A stretch of DNA of 64,000 nucleotides from Tissierella sp032104385 (GCF_032104385.1 NZ_DAMCHJ010000010.1:58253-122252), one strand, 5' to 3'. Shown: positions 1 through 8,534, counted from the first letter of the stretch. The notes: generated by a model from the sequence alone, not told the origin. Program-made: numbers and translations.

Positions 1-1207
1 TTATTGCTCCCCCTGTTAAATTGAATGCTAACGGAACAACCATTGGCGTTATAATCGCATATGTTCCCCAACTTGTTCCTGTAAAGAAGGCTATAAATGC
101 AGAAATAATGAAAGTGAATACTAGTAATAGTGCTGGTGTCATCCATGAACTAGCTATAGATATAACATAATTAGCTGTTCCCAATTCCTTACTTATAGAA
201 TTTAGTGAATAAGCTAATGCTAATATTATAACTGCTGAAATTATACCTTTTATTCCTTCAACTGCCGTTTCTATTAGTTCTGGTATAGTTCCCATCTTTT
301 GAATTAACATAGTTATAAATTGAAATGATACTGCTGCAACGAAACCTTCTAATGTTTTTGCACTGCCAGTAAATATATATGTTCCCAAGGTAATTGAAAT
401 AATAATTAAAGCTGGTGCAAAGAAGTTTATGAAAATGTTTGGCTTAATACCTTCCTTTGGTTTTATTTCTGAAAGTTCCTTACCTAATAAAGGCCTTGCT
501 GCATCTCCTACTACTTTACCTGTTTCCCTAGTTCTTTTTTCCGCTTTTCTCATTGGCCCATAATCTGGAAATATTCCAAAAGCTATTGCTCCTACCATTA
601 TTACTGATAATATACCATAGAAGTTAAATGGAACCATTCTAACTATAGCATTCATAGCTATATTATTATCTGTAAATGCTCCAATTCCAACTATTAAGCC
701 AGCCATATATACTCCCCAAGATGAAAATGGAATTATTGTACAAACTGGTGCAGACGTAGAGTCGCATATATAGGCTAGCTTTTCCCTTGAAACTTTTGCT
801 TTGTCTGTTATATTCCTCATAACTGTACCTACATATAGTGGACTAAAATAATCACTAAAGAATATAAATATTCCTAATAACCAAGCTAACACTTGAGCTC
901 CTCTTGCTTTTACATTGAATTTTTCAATGGTTTTTGAAAACACATCAATTGCCCCTGATTTTTGAAAATAGGCAATCATTATTCCTACGAAAACTTCTAT
1001 ACTTAGAACCCAAATAAAATCTGCATTTCCTAAAGCTGATTGAGCTAATCCTGTAAATCCAAATAAAATATTTTGTCCTGTAACAATAATTCCGACTAAA
1101 ACTCCTACTAATAGTGAAAAAACTGCTTCTCTAGTGATAAATGCAAGAATTAATGCTGTAAATGCTGGTAATAATGATAAAATTCCATAACTTGTAACCG
1201 GATCCAT
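1..1207 (-). CDS. NhaC-family Na+/H+ antiporter, C-terminus outside the window
   Basis: About 402 codons of a polytopic membrane protein read from an ATG at 1207, preceded by GGGAGG seven bases upstream; the 3' end runs off the left edge. The translation begins MDPVTSYGILSLLPAF and has many hydrophobic segments, with blocks such as SDYFSPLYVGTVMRN and DSTSAPVCTIIPFSSWG that are typical of NhaC-type sodium/proton antiporters and their amino-acid-carrying relatives. It is the last visible gene of an operon after grdE-like, grdB-like and opine-dehydrogenase-like genes, with a 29-base gap to the previous stop. Its place there suggests it imports or exchanges the substrate of that pathway, or supplies sodium or proton gradients; the true cargo cannot be read from sequence. 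Family assignment is fairly sure, transported substrate unknown. Confidence 0.8.
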   Translation of the reverse strand, partial: MDPVTSYGILSLLPAFTALILAFITREAVFSLLVGVLVGIIVTGQNILFGFTGLAQSALGNADFIWVLSIEVFVGIMIAYFQKSGAIDVFSKTIEKFNVKARGAQVLAWLLGIFIFFSDYFSPLYVGTVMRNITDKAKVSREKLAYICDSTSAPVCTIIPFSSWGVYMAGLIVGIGAFTDNNIAMNAIVRMVPFNFYGILSVIMVGAIAFGIFPDYGPMRKAEKRTRETGKVVGDAARPLLGKELSEIKPKEGIKPNIFINFFAPALIIISITLGTYIFTGSAKTLEGFVAAVSFQFITMLIQKMGTIPELIETAVEGIKGIISAVIILALAYSLNSISKELGTANYVISIASSWMTPALLLVFTFIISAFIAFFTGTSWGTYAIITPMVVPLAFNLTGGAI

Positions 1208-1236
1208 TATATTACCTCCCAAATTTTTATAATATT

Positions 1237-2322
1237 TTATAAAATTTCAAGTAAACTTGACATTTGGTATTTATCTAAACCTAATGTTTCCATGGTTCTT
1301 TTCTTCTCTCCTCCATAGTCTTTTTCCATAATAACTGATGCAATCTTTATCACTGCATCCATGGTTGGTGTTGGAACTCCTATTTGTTTTCCCAAATCTG
1401 ACAAGAATATTAGACCATATCCTACATCCTCATTTAAATATCTGTGTTCTAGATTTGCTTGTGCTCCTATTCCCTTAAATCCTATAGCTTCTGAGTATCC
1501 TTTGTCATAAGTAGCTTCTTGCATATATCCTTGCTTCATACCTAATATAGGATCTTCAATGACTTTAAATCCTAATTTCTCACCTATAGCTATTCTCTCT
1601 TTGTCTACCTCCTTCATTAATCTCCCTACTGCTTTAGTAACTCCTTCTTCATAGAAATAAAAGTTACCCTTGGTTCTTTCTATTAATGCTGCATTTAACA
1701 ATGTTACAGATGGATGAATTACTGGATTAGCATTTTGCAATGTTGTTTGNNNNNNNNNNACATTTTTTGCTGGAATTAAAGCTGGATACACTTCTTTAAC
1801 TAATTCATAAACCTTAGCTGTATTTTTAGCAGGCAAGGCTGCTATAAATACTCCATCTTTTAATTTTAAAAACACATTTATACTCGCTGAACCATTGATT
1901 CTTACTGCATATGGTAAAGTACTTGTTTCTGCAATAAAGTAATCTTCATTTTCTAAGCTTAGTCCTAATGCATTTTTAAATACAATACTACCACCACAGG
2001 AACTTGGACATATGATAAAGGTTTGACCCTTTTCTAAATAAGGTTTTACAGCCTTTCCAAAAGGTTCTGTACTATAAGCTGGTCCTACTACAAATATTAA
2101 TTTTGCATCTTTTAAAGTTTTTTCCAAATCATGACCTGCATATGCTAATTTTTGAAATCCTTCTAACATGCCCGAACTGGTAATTCCACCTTTTTCATTA
2201 ATAGCATCAATATTAGATGAAAACTGTTCAAAATCATATAAATATACTTGATTCCCTGCTTTTGCCCAATCAAATGCTACAGCAGATCCACCATTGCCAG
2301 AACCTAATACTGCAACTTTCAT
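1237..2322 (-). CDS. NAD/NADP octopine/nopaline dehydrogenase family protein
   Basis: About 361 residues, the usual length for opine-type dehydrogenases. A Rossmann nucleotide-binding motif GSGNGGSAVA lies at residues 7-16, and the C-terminal half has the NPVIHPSVTLLNA block expected for the octopine/nopaline dehydrogenase domain. Family members reversibly join or split an amino acid and a 2-oxo acid through a secondary amine using NAD(P)H. The gene starts 12 bases after grdB with a strong AAGGGGG ribosome site, so it is co-transcribed with the reductase subunits. A 10-N assembly gap (1750-1759) sits inside it; the frame is kept, but the missing residues are unknown and the true gap may be shorter or longer. 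The link to a Grd-type reductase suggests that an N-substituted glycine is made or consumed here, which is inference. Confidence 0.8.
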   Translation of the reverse strand: MKVAVLGSGNGGSAVAFDWAKAGNQVYLYDFEQFSSNIDAINEKGGITSSGMLEGFQKLAYAGHDLEKTLKDAKLIFVVGPAYSTEPFGKAVKPYLEKGQTFIICPSSCGGSIVFKNALGLSLENEDYFIAETSTLPYAVRINGSASINVFLKLKDGVFIAALPAKNTAKVYELVKEVYPALIPAKNXXXXQTTLQNANPVIHPSVTLLNAALIERTKGNFYFYEEGVTKAVGRLMKEVDKERIAIGEKLGFKVIEDPILGMKQGYMQEATYDKGYSEAIGFKGIGAQANLEHRYLNEDVGYGLIFLSDLGKQIGVPTPTMDAVIKIASVIMEKDYGGEKKRTMETLGLDKYQMSSLLEIL

Positions 2323-2334
2323 TTTATTTCCCCC

Positions 2335-3606
2335 TTAAAATTTTTCTTGTAATAAGTCCATAGCTTTTTTTACTACTTTTAACCTTATTTCTCTTTCCTT
2401 TTCTTTTGTTTCATTAGGATTTCCCACAGGATATGGTATAGCAATTGCTGGCACTATCCTTATTGCTCCAACTGTTTTAGATATAGGTGTTACTGTACAT
2501 ATATGTGCTGCTGGAATACCTACATTCTCTACTTCTTTTACTATTGTTGCACCGCAACGTGTACATGTACCTCATGTTGAAGTCATAATTGCTCCATCTA
2601 TTCCTGCATCTAATAATTCCTGTGCTATCTCCTTCCCCATTCTTGTTGCATCTGCTACTGATGTTGAGTTACCCGTTGTTACAAAATAATACTCATATAA
2701 ACTACCTATCCCTCCTTCCTTTTCTAATTCTTTTAGTAAATCTAAGGGTAATAATCTATTTGGATTATGATTTGCATACACTGGATCAAATCCTGCGTGA
2801 ACCGATTCAAATTCTCCTTCTTTAAACTCTTCTATTCCACCTATTGGATACTTTTTATAAAACTTTGCAGTAGCAGCTGGTAAATGATCTGGATTATTCA
2901 AGGGTACTAATGCACTAGTAGTTAGTAAAGCAATTTTTGCCTTTTTTATATCAGCTATTGGTTCGGCTGGAATAATAGTGTTGTAAGTGGGTATAGGAAT
3001 TTCAGTCCTAAACTTTTCTCCCTTTAACTTTTTAACTAGCATATCTAATGCTCTTTCCGCACCAGTTTTTTCATAAAATACATTTATTCTTACTCCCTTA
3101 GGTATATATCCTTCATCCTCTGGTAAGCCAATAGGTTCTCTATTTAGTATTTTATTGGCTAACTCTACCATTTTGGGTACTGCTTTTCTAATTCCGGCTG
3201 CCGAATTACTGGTTTCTATTATATAAGTATTGCTTTTATATATTTCAACTGCTGGATTTTCAATGTACATTCCAGTTATGGTATCTATGCCGTATTTTTC
3301 CTTAACAAAACTACATATATCACCACAAGCTATACCAAACCTTCCTGCATTAAATGCTGGTCCTGCCATTACCATATCTGGCTCTAACTTATCTATTTGT
3401 TCCGATATAAATTTTCTTGCTTCTTCTATATTTTCAGCATAGTAGTTATCTCCACAAATTATAGTTGCTACTACTTCTCCATTTAAAGCCTTAAATATAT
3501 TTGCAGAACCAACTGCACCTTCTTTTATTTGTGGTGGAATATTTGCTTTATCTTCTCCTCCGATTTGTCCAAAAAATTGATTAGTATAAAATAATATTTT
3601 TTTCAT
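2335..3606 (-). CDS. grdB-like: Glycine/sarcosine/betaine reductase component B gamma-type subunit, selenoprotein (GrdB/GrdF/GrdH family)
   Basis: The reading frame opens at ATG 3606 and reaches an in-frame TGA at 2572-2574 (codon 345), then continues uninterrupted to TAA at 2335-2337, giving 423 residues. Residues around the TGA read STST-Sec-GTCTRCGAT, the Sec-x-x-Cys-x-x-Cys signature of the selenocysteine subunit of component B. In the family this subunit receives the substrate as a Schiff base from the pyruvoyl subunit and transfers the carboxymethyl group to selenoprotein A, eventually giving acetyl phosphate. Length matches the family (about 430). Eleven bases separate it from the upstream grdE-like gene, and the ribosome site is GGGGGTG. 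A gene caller that treats TGA as stop would end at residue 344 and lose the redox centre. Substrate (glycine, sarcosine, betaine or another N-substituted glycine) cannot be decided from sequence. Confidence 0.93.
2545..2574 (-). promoter_or_regulatory. Selenocysteine UGA and bacterial SECIS-like hairpin of grdB-like gene
   Basis: After the TGA, the mRNA-sense strand carries GTTGC-GGT-GCAAC, a 5-bp stem with a GGT loop centred about 20 bases downstream. Bacterial SECIS elements are hairpins lying roughly 15-40 bases after UGA with a GU in the apical loop, so position and loop both fit. The adjacent GTACATGTAC palindrome may add a lower stem. The hairpin is inside the coding region, as expected in bacteria. 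Confidence 0.7.
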
Positions 3607-3617
3607 TATTTCACCCC

Positions 3618-4898
3618 CTAAATTGTTACTGCTGATAAATTACTAAATCCCTGTAAATTGTGACTGCCTATTATACCATGGACTTCTATAATTAAAGACC
3701 CATCTTCTTGTCTTGAACCTTGAAAACCTCCTGTAACATGCTCTAGAGCATCTAAATCTCCCAGTATAATATCCAGCTTTGGTATCCTTATTGTTGCATT
3801 ACTATTTCCTGTAGACACCATGGCGTTAGCTTCAATAGTTCCATCTGGTAAGGATTCAGATTTACCGTCTACCCCTGCATCTTCATTACTTATAAGGACT
3901 GTTTTGATCCCTTTATTTTCAAGTCTTTTACATATCATCATTAAATCAGTTGTTGGATTCCCAAATCCTTCTTGAGACTGAATCACTCCGTCTGCTCCAA
4001 GCATTTCTATGGTTCTAGCTGTAATTATTGCATTTCTATATTTATCTGATAGGAATGTGGTCATAGGACTTAAAACTACTCCTATAAAGTTGATTTCTTT
4101 TCCATGCCTTTTAAAGCATTCATTAATTATGGCATTATTTTGATGATGATATGTTGTAGTTTTAGAACCTGCTGATACACAGTTACCGCTTACTAATGCC
4201 CCATCAAATATTTCTAAAGGATTAACCATTGTTGATACCATAGTCTTAGTGTCTTTTCCATAAAAATATGTATCATGTAATAGACCTTGACCTACACATT
4301 GATAAACATATGCTACCTTTGGTAAATGAGGGTATTCTTGTGATTTTATCCCTAGGTTATTCCAAGTATAAGTGTCTTCTTCATCATAATCAGACTCCAA
4401 AGCTTTCTTTCCAATATAATGGGCAACCTTTATTCCCCCAACTCTCACTGCTTCTTCATGTTCATGGGGACTTACTTCAGGTTTCTTCTTTATATTAAGG
4501 ACAAGGTTGTTTAATTTTGAAAATGGAGTATACTGGGTCAAAGGACCTTTCATATCAATTATCCCCTCTTGAAATCCTACTATGGGTCCTGTAGTAATTA
4601 CTGCACAATTTTTTAACACATAGGTAATACCTCTACCAACATCTTCAATTGCACCATCTATTCCTGGGAAAGCATCTCCATTTAATTTAGCTCTAGGTTC
4701 TATAACATCTTTAACAGGTATAATCCTTATGGATTCTCCTGGTCTGGCTATATCTATCTTTACTTCTGATATTCTTTCATCTTCCAATATCAAGTTTTTT
4801 ATCTCGTTTTTAGATATTGTTAAAACTCCATTATTTATTTTTGTGGTTGAACCAAAAGCAATTTCTCTTACATTGATTTTTCTTAAAGTCAACTCCAT
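3618..4898 (-). CDS. grdE-like: Glycine/sarcosine/betaine reductase component B proprotein (GrdE/GrdG/GrdI family)
   Basis: This 426-residue protein matches the alpha/beta proprotein of component B. In known GrdE the precursor is cut in front of a cysteine near residue 242, and that cysteine becomes the substrate-binding pyruvoyl group; here the equivalent is Asn239-Cys240 in SGNCVSAGSKTTT. Other family blocks are PLTQYTPFSKLNN, YQCVGQGLLHDTYFYGKD and SQEGFGNPTTDLMM. It is the first gene of the operon, 48 bases downstream of a sigma-54 -12 element, and is followed by its selenoprotein partner. The selenoprotein A, component C and thioredoxin genes needed for the full reaction are not in this window and must be supplied from elsewhere, so this is probably a substrate-specific second component B. 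Family assignment is firm; substrate is open. Confidence 0.93.
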   Translation of the reverse strand: MELTLRKINVREIAFGSTTKINNGVLTISKNEIKNLILEDERISEVKIDIARPGESIRIIPVKDVIEPRAKLNGDAFPGIDGAIEDVGRGITYVLKNCAVITTGPIVGFQEGIIDMKGPLTQYTPFSKLNNLVLNIKKKPEVSPHEHEEAVRVGGIKVAHYIGKKALESDYDEEDTYTWNNLGIKSQEYPHLPKVAYVYQCVGQGLLHDTYFYGKDTKTMVSTMVNPLEIFDGALVSGNCVSAGSKTTTYHHQNNAIINECFKRHGKEINFIGVVLSPMTTFLSDKYRNAIITARTIEMLGADGVIQSQEGFGNPTTDLMMICKRLENKGIKTVLISNEDAGVDGKSESLPDGTIEANAMVSTGNSNATIRIPKLDIILGDLDALEHVTGGFQGSRQEDGSLIIEVHGIIGSHNLQGFSNLSAVTI

Positions 4899-4945
4899 CG
4901 GTTTACCTCCATTCTTTTACTTGATTATCTACTATCTTAAATATT

Positions 4946-4961
4946 TGCAAAATTCATGCCA
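4946..4961 (-). promoter_or_regulatory. Sigma-54 (-24/-12) promoter of the grdE-like operon
   Basis: On the minus strand the site reads TGGCATGAATTTTGCA, with GG and GC separated by exactly 10 bases, matching the RpoN consensus TGGCAY-N5-TTGCW. It lies 48 bases upstream of the grdE-like start codon. The divergence-free gene just upstream encodes a sigma-54 activator, which supports the call. Confidence 0.9.
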
Positions 4962-4995
4962 GTAGTTTTTAGAGCTATTTTTATCATTTCAACAT

Positions 4996-5047
4996 AAAAA
5001 AACTTTCACAAGATGACAGAAATCTGTCATCTTGTGAAAGTTTTTTT
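4996..5047 (-). terminator. 25-bp perfect hairpin after the regulator gene; also a possible activator site
   Basis: Two perfect 25-base arms (4996-5020 and 5023-5047) are separated by only two bases, with A-rich and T-rich ends. It starts 15 bases after the regulator stop codon and so looks like its rho-independent terminator. Its centre is also about 85 bases upstream of the expected sigma-54 transcription start, a normal place for an enhancer palindrome (core TGACAGAAATCTGTCA). Confidence 0.75.
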
Positions 5048-5062
5048 GCTATTTATTTAACA

Positions 5063-6466
5063 TTATATTAATTCTATTCTATATTTATCTAATTTATAAT
5101 GTAATCTTTGTCTAGTTATTTTGAGCAATGATGCTGCCTGGGTTATATTTCCATTAGTTTCTTCTAATGCTTTAAATATCATTTGTTTCTCTATTCCCTC
5201 TAGGACTTCATCTAAGGATTTAGAACAACCAATATTGTAACTATATTCATTTTCTTTTATATTATCTCCATTTATCTTGTCGTTCAAATATACTGGCAAA
5301 TGAATTAGCTTTATATCTCCTTCTTTAACAAAATTAATGGAGGATTCTATTATATGTTGCAACTCCCTTACATTACCAGGCCAGCTATAATTAAAAAATA
5401 ACCTTTTTACTTCATCAGATACTCCTGTTATTTCCTTATTATATTTTTTATTATAAATATTGATGAAATAGTCTACATATAACATTATATCTTCTCTTCT
5501 ATTTCTCAAAGGTAATAATTTTATATTTACTACGGATAATCTATAGAATAAATCCTCCCGAATTTGACCTAATTCCATAGCTTTAATTGGTTCTATATTC
5601 ATTGCTGAAATTATTCGTACATCTACTTCCTTTTCCTTATTTCCCCCTACTCTACGAACTCTACCATCTTGTAATACTCTTAGGAGTTTAGCTTGAAGGT
5701 TTAATGGCATAGAATTTATCTCATCTAAGAATAGTGTTCCTCCATGTGCTTCCTCAAATAATCCTGGTTTATCTACTGCTCCAGTAAAGGCTCCCTTAAC
5801 TGAACCAAATAATATGGATTCAAATAGATTTTCTGGCAAAGCAGCACAGTTTTGTACTATAAAAGGTTTATTTCTTCTATTACTATAATTATGTATGGCT
5901 TGAACATATAACTCTTTACCTGTTCCTGTTTCTCCATAGACTATGACTGATGATTGATTATTTGATATAATCTTTGCCCTTTCTATATTATGTAGCATTT
6001 CTTTATTGGATGTTATTATATCTTCAAAAGTATATATTGCATCTTTTTGAACCTTTTCTTTAAATAAAACGCTTTTTGAAAAATTTATTTTATTTTTAAT
6101 TTGTTCTTCAATTTTAGTTATATCTTTAGATAATTCTATTGCCCCAAGAATCTTACCACTTCTTATTATTGGTATTGTAAGATTTTGAGTATTTATTATT
6201 CTGCCTTTATAATCACTAAATACCTGTTGAGGTAAATAAAAAGCTCTCCCTTCATTTATACATTTAATCATGGTACTATCTTTAGGATTAATATCTGGAT
6301 ACACTTCTAGAAAATTTCTATTTATAATGTTTTCAAAATCATCTTCACAAACATTGCTATCAAATCTCGGATTATATCTTACAGAATATACTATTCTTCC
6401 ATGCCTATCGACTATCATTATGGCATCTACATATTCCATCTCGGTTAGATAACTATTGTTTTCCAT
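5063..6466 (-). CDS. Sigma-54-dependent transcriptional activator with PAS sensor domain
   Basis: A 467-residue enhancer-binding protein. Residues about 10-120 form a PAS-like sensory domain; the AAA+ domain follows with Walker A GETGTGKE (178-185), the sigma-54-contacting GAFTGA loop (225-230), Walker B GGTLFLDEI (242-250), and an arginine-finger region; residues about 430-465 form a Fis-type helix-turn-helix (ITQAASLLKITRQRLHYKL). Such proteins drive ATP-dependent open-complex formation by RpoN polymerase. It lies directly upstream of the sigma-54 promoter of the grdE-like operon and faces the same way, so it is very likely that operon's activator, with the PAS domain sensing a metabolite of the pathway (inference). 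Start ATG 6466 has a GGAGG site eight bases upstream. Confidence 0.92.
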   Translation of the reverse strand: MENNSYLTEMEYVDAIMIVDRHGRIVYSVRYNPRFDSNVCEDDFENIINRNFLEVYPDINPKDSTMIKCINEGRAFYLPQQVFSDYKGRIINTQNLTIPIIRSGKILGAIELSKDITKIEEQIKNKINFSKSVLFKEKVQKDAIYTFEDIITSNKEMLHNIERAKIISNNQSSVIVYGETGTGKELYVQAIHNYSNRRNKPFIVQNCAALPENLFESILFGSVKGAFTGAVDKPGLFEEAHGGTLFLDEINSMPLNLQAKLLRVLQDGRVRRVGGNKEKEVDVRIISAMNIEPIKAMELGQIREDLFYRLSVVNIKLLPLRNRREDIMLYVDYFINIYNKKYNKEITGVSDEVKRLFFNYSWPGNVRELQHIIESSINFVKEGDIKLIHLPVYLNDKINGDNIKENEYSYNIGCSKSLDEVLEGIEKQMIFKALEETNGNITQAASLLKITRQRLHYKLDKYRIELI

Positions 6467-6495
6467 TATATTCCCTCCAGGTAATCTATACTTGT

Positions 6496-6525
6496 ATTAT
6501 ACAATATAGATAAGGTTTATGGCAA
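6496..6525 (-). promoter_or_regulatory. Sigma-A-type promoter of the sigma-54 activator gene
   Basis: On the minus strand TTGCCA (-35, 6525-6520) and a perfect TATAAT (-10, 6501-6496) are spaced by 18 bases, about 30 bases upstream of the start codon of the activator. This suggests the activator is made by housekeeping transcription rather than by sigma-54. Confidence 0.6.
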
Positions 6526-6694
6526 ATATAAGTCTAAAGATAGTTTCAAAATATTAAAACAAAAACCCATAATAAATATGATTTTTTAAGTCTAAAAAAT
6601 TAAATTCTTGTTCTAAAGTTACTGTACCTATCTTAATGAATCTAGATTTTTTAAAATAACAATTAGGTTTTATCTTAAAAATTGATTAAAAAGC

Positions 6695-6757
6695 AAAATA
6701 AGAACCTTGGACTTCACTACAGAGTTCTTATTCTTTGACACCCCTTCTGATTAAGAA
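6695..6757 (-). pseudogene. Decayed copy of the tRNA-Lys 3' end and terminator
   Basis: This stretch resembles the tRNA-Lys locus at 7437-7530. It shares AAAATAAGAACCTTG, then a CTTA-N-CTTTG-N-CACC-like CCA/acceptor end, then GATTAAGA of the anticodon arm, but the T-arm (about 27 bases) is missing. The hairpin AAGAAC...GTTCTT is retained. It lies in the 398-base gap between the activator and DUF2726 genes; apart from this and the activator promoter I see nothing else coding there. Confidence 0.5.
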
Positions 6758-6864
6758 TTAATGATATATATCTTATATATAAAACGATGCTTTTATATAT
6801 TTATGACTATATTTAACTAATCTCCTATGTTATAATAATTTTAAAAAATACAGGGGGGATTTTT

Positions 6865-7368
6865 ATGTTTAAAGCTTTATTTCCTATAGTTGGAATTGGT
6901 ATTATAATATCATTTCTTACTACCATTCTAAAGAATAAGAATACTAAGTCAGATACTTCTGATGATATTTATCCTTATGAAAAGAAAAAATACTTATTGT
7001 CAGTGGCTGAAAAGAATTTTTATGATGTTCTATCCTTGGTCATTAAAGACACTGAATATTATATATGCCCAAAAGTTAGATTAGCTGATATTATTGTAGT
7101 CGGAAAAACTGATAAGAGACAATCTTATTTTAATAAAATTCAATCTAAACATATAGACTTTTTATTATGTGATAAAGACTCTTTAGTTCCACTGTTGGCA
7201 ATAGAACTTGATGACAGTAGCCATCTTAAAGATGATAGAATTTCTAGAGATGATTTTGTTAATAAAGCTTTAGAATCTGCTGAATTGGATCTTATTAGAT
7301 TTAAAGTTCAACAAACTTATACTGTTACAGAAATTAAAGATAAGTTAAATATAAAGGTTCTTAATTAA
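6865..7368 (+). CDS. DUF2726 domain protein with N-terminal membrane anchor
   Basis: A 167-residue protein with one hydrophobic segment at about residues 5-22, followed by a soluble domain. The domain contains KHIDFLLCD (95-103) and PLLAIELDD (109-117), the conserved core of DUF2726, a family related to the PD-(D/E)xK nuclease fold and often found beside topoisomerase-like zinc ribbons. The acidic residues Asp98 and Glu114 would fit the metal-binding positions of that fold. It stands alone on the plus strand between minus-strand genes and has a GGGGGG ribosome site. Biochemical role is unknown; a DNA-end or nucleic-acid function is only a guess from fold. Confidence 0.75.
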   Translation: MFKALFPIVGIGIIISFLTTILKNKNTKSDTSDDIYPYEKKKYLLSVAEKNFYDVLSLVIKDTEYYICPKVRLADIIVVGKTDKRQSYFNKIQSKHIDFLLCDKDSLVPLLAIELDDSSHLKDDRISRDDFVNKALESAELDLIRFKVQQTYTVTEIKDKLNIKVLN

Positions 7369-7436
7369 TTAGAAAACTTTATACTATCTTCTTTTTCTAT
7401 ATTCCTCTAAGTAGACAAATTAAACACTTCAAAAAA

Positions 7437-7475
7437 TAAAATAAGAACCTTGTATTTTACAGGGCTCTTAACCTT
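7437..7475 (-). terminator. Rho-independent terminator of tRNA-Lys
   Basis: Directly after the encoded CCA end, the minus strand forms AAGAGCCCTGTA / TACAAGGTTCTT with one mismatch and one G-U pair, followed by TTATTTTATTTTTT. Confidence 0.75.
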
Positions 7476-7551
7476 TGGTGCACCTTCAGGGACTCGAACC
7501 CTGGACCCACTGATTAAGAGTCAGTTGCTCTACCATCTGAGCTAAAGGTGC
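7476..7551 (-). tRNA. tRNA-Lys (CTT anticodon)
   Basis: 76 bases with CCA encoded. Acceptor stem GCACCTT pairs with AAGGTGC, the anticodon stem ACTGA/TCAGT holds the loop CTCTTAA with anticodon CTT, and the T arm reads GGTTCGAGTCC. It decodes AAG lysine codons. It is followed by its own terminator. Confidence 0.95.
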
Positions 7552-7664
7552 ATATGTTTTTTTCAACATCTTTTATTATACTACCTTAATTTATATTTGT
7601 CTATAGTTTTATTAAAAAAAGGCTAAATAAAAGAAATCTTTTTCTATTATTTAGCTCTTATCTT

Positions 7665-8534
7665 TTATTCTATATAATTTTCTCTTAAAAAGAACAGTGC
7701 TATTGTACCTGGACCAGAATGAGCACCTATTGATGCACCTATCATATTTATGATAAAAGCCTTAGCTCCAAATCTTTCTATGATTAATTCTTTAAGTTTC
7801 AATGCCCCTTTCAAATCGTCACCATGAGTTATACAAATTATTTGCTCTCTTAAATTAGCATTTTTTGTTCTTTCTTCCATTATATCCAGCATACATTTAA
7901 ATACTTTATGTCTGCCTCTTACCTTTTCTAATGGAATTAGTTTCCCATCTTCCACATGGAGTACCGGTTTAATATTTAATAAACCACCCACAAATGCCTG
8001 CATTCTTGATACTCTTCCACCTCTAAATAAATATTCTATATCATCAACCGTAAATATATGTTCTATATTTTCTTTATAAAATTCAACTGCTTTTAATATT
8101 TCTTCTTTTGTTTTACCTTCCTTTGCCAATTTTGCAGCCTGTAACACAATAAGACCAAAACCACCTGAAGCTGCCTTTGTATCTACTATATCTAAATCAA
8201 AATTGGGATATTCTTCAATTATTGATTCCTTTATAATCAATGAGGTTTGATATGTTCCTGATAATCCTGATGAAAATCCTATATAAATTACACTGTCCCC
8301 ATTCTTTGCATATTCTGTAAATTTGTCTTTAAATACATTCGGTGGTATTTGTGCCGTTTTATACACTTGACCGTTTCTCATGTCTTCATATACTTTTTTT
8401 GGAGTTATAGTAATATTATCTAAATATTCCTTATTATCATTTATTACAATAATAGGCAAAATTTCTATATTATATTCTTCTATTATTTCTTTTGATAAAT
8501 CACAAGCACTATCACTTAATATTTTTACAGTCAT
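7665..8534 (-). CDS. DegV family fatty-acid-binding protein (FakB-like), copy 1
   Basis: A 289-residue DegV/FakB-type protein. N-terminal VKILSDSACDLS, the central GFSSGLSGTYQT block and the IGASIGAHSGPGT motif near the C-terminus are the family's fatty-acid-binding signatures. Such proteins hold an acyl chain for phosphorylation by a FakA kinase, or for other lipid transfer. The frame stays open to 8555, but the GGGAGGG at 8542-8548 is a clear ribosome site for the ATG at 8534, so I use that start. A second DegV paralogue is at 26085-26921. No FakA gene is in the window. Confidence 0.9.
   Translation of the reverse strand: MTVKILSDSACDLSKEIIEEYNIEILPIIVINDNKEYLDNITITPKKVYEDMRNGQVYKTAQIPPNVFKDKFTEYAKNGDSVIYIGFSSGLSGTYQTSLIIKESIIEEYPNFDLDIVDTKAASGGFGLIVLQAAKLAKEGKTKEEILKAVEFYKENIEHIFTVDDIEYLFRGGRVSRMQAFVGGLLNIKPVLHVEDGKLIPLEKVRGRHKVFKCMLDIMEERTKNANLREQIICITHGDDLKGALKLKELIIERFGAKAFIINMIGASIGAHSGPGTIALFFLRENYIE

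Noticed and set aside
4268..4965. Plus-strand open frames opposite grdE-like gene
   Set aside because: They lack ribosome sites and protein-like composition and are shadows of the strongly conserved opposite-strand gene.
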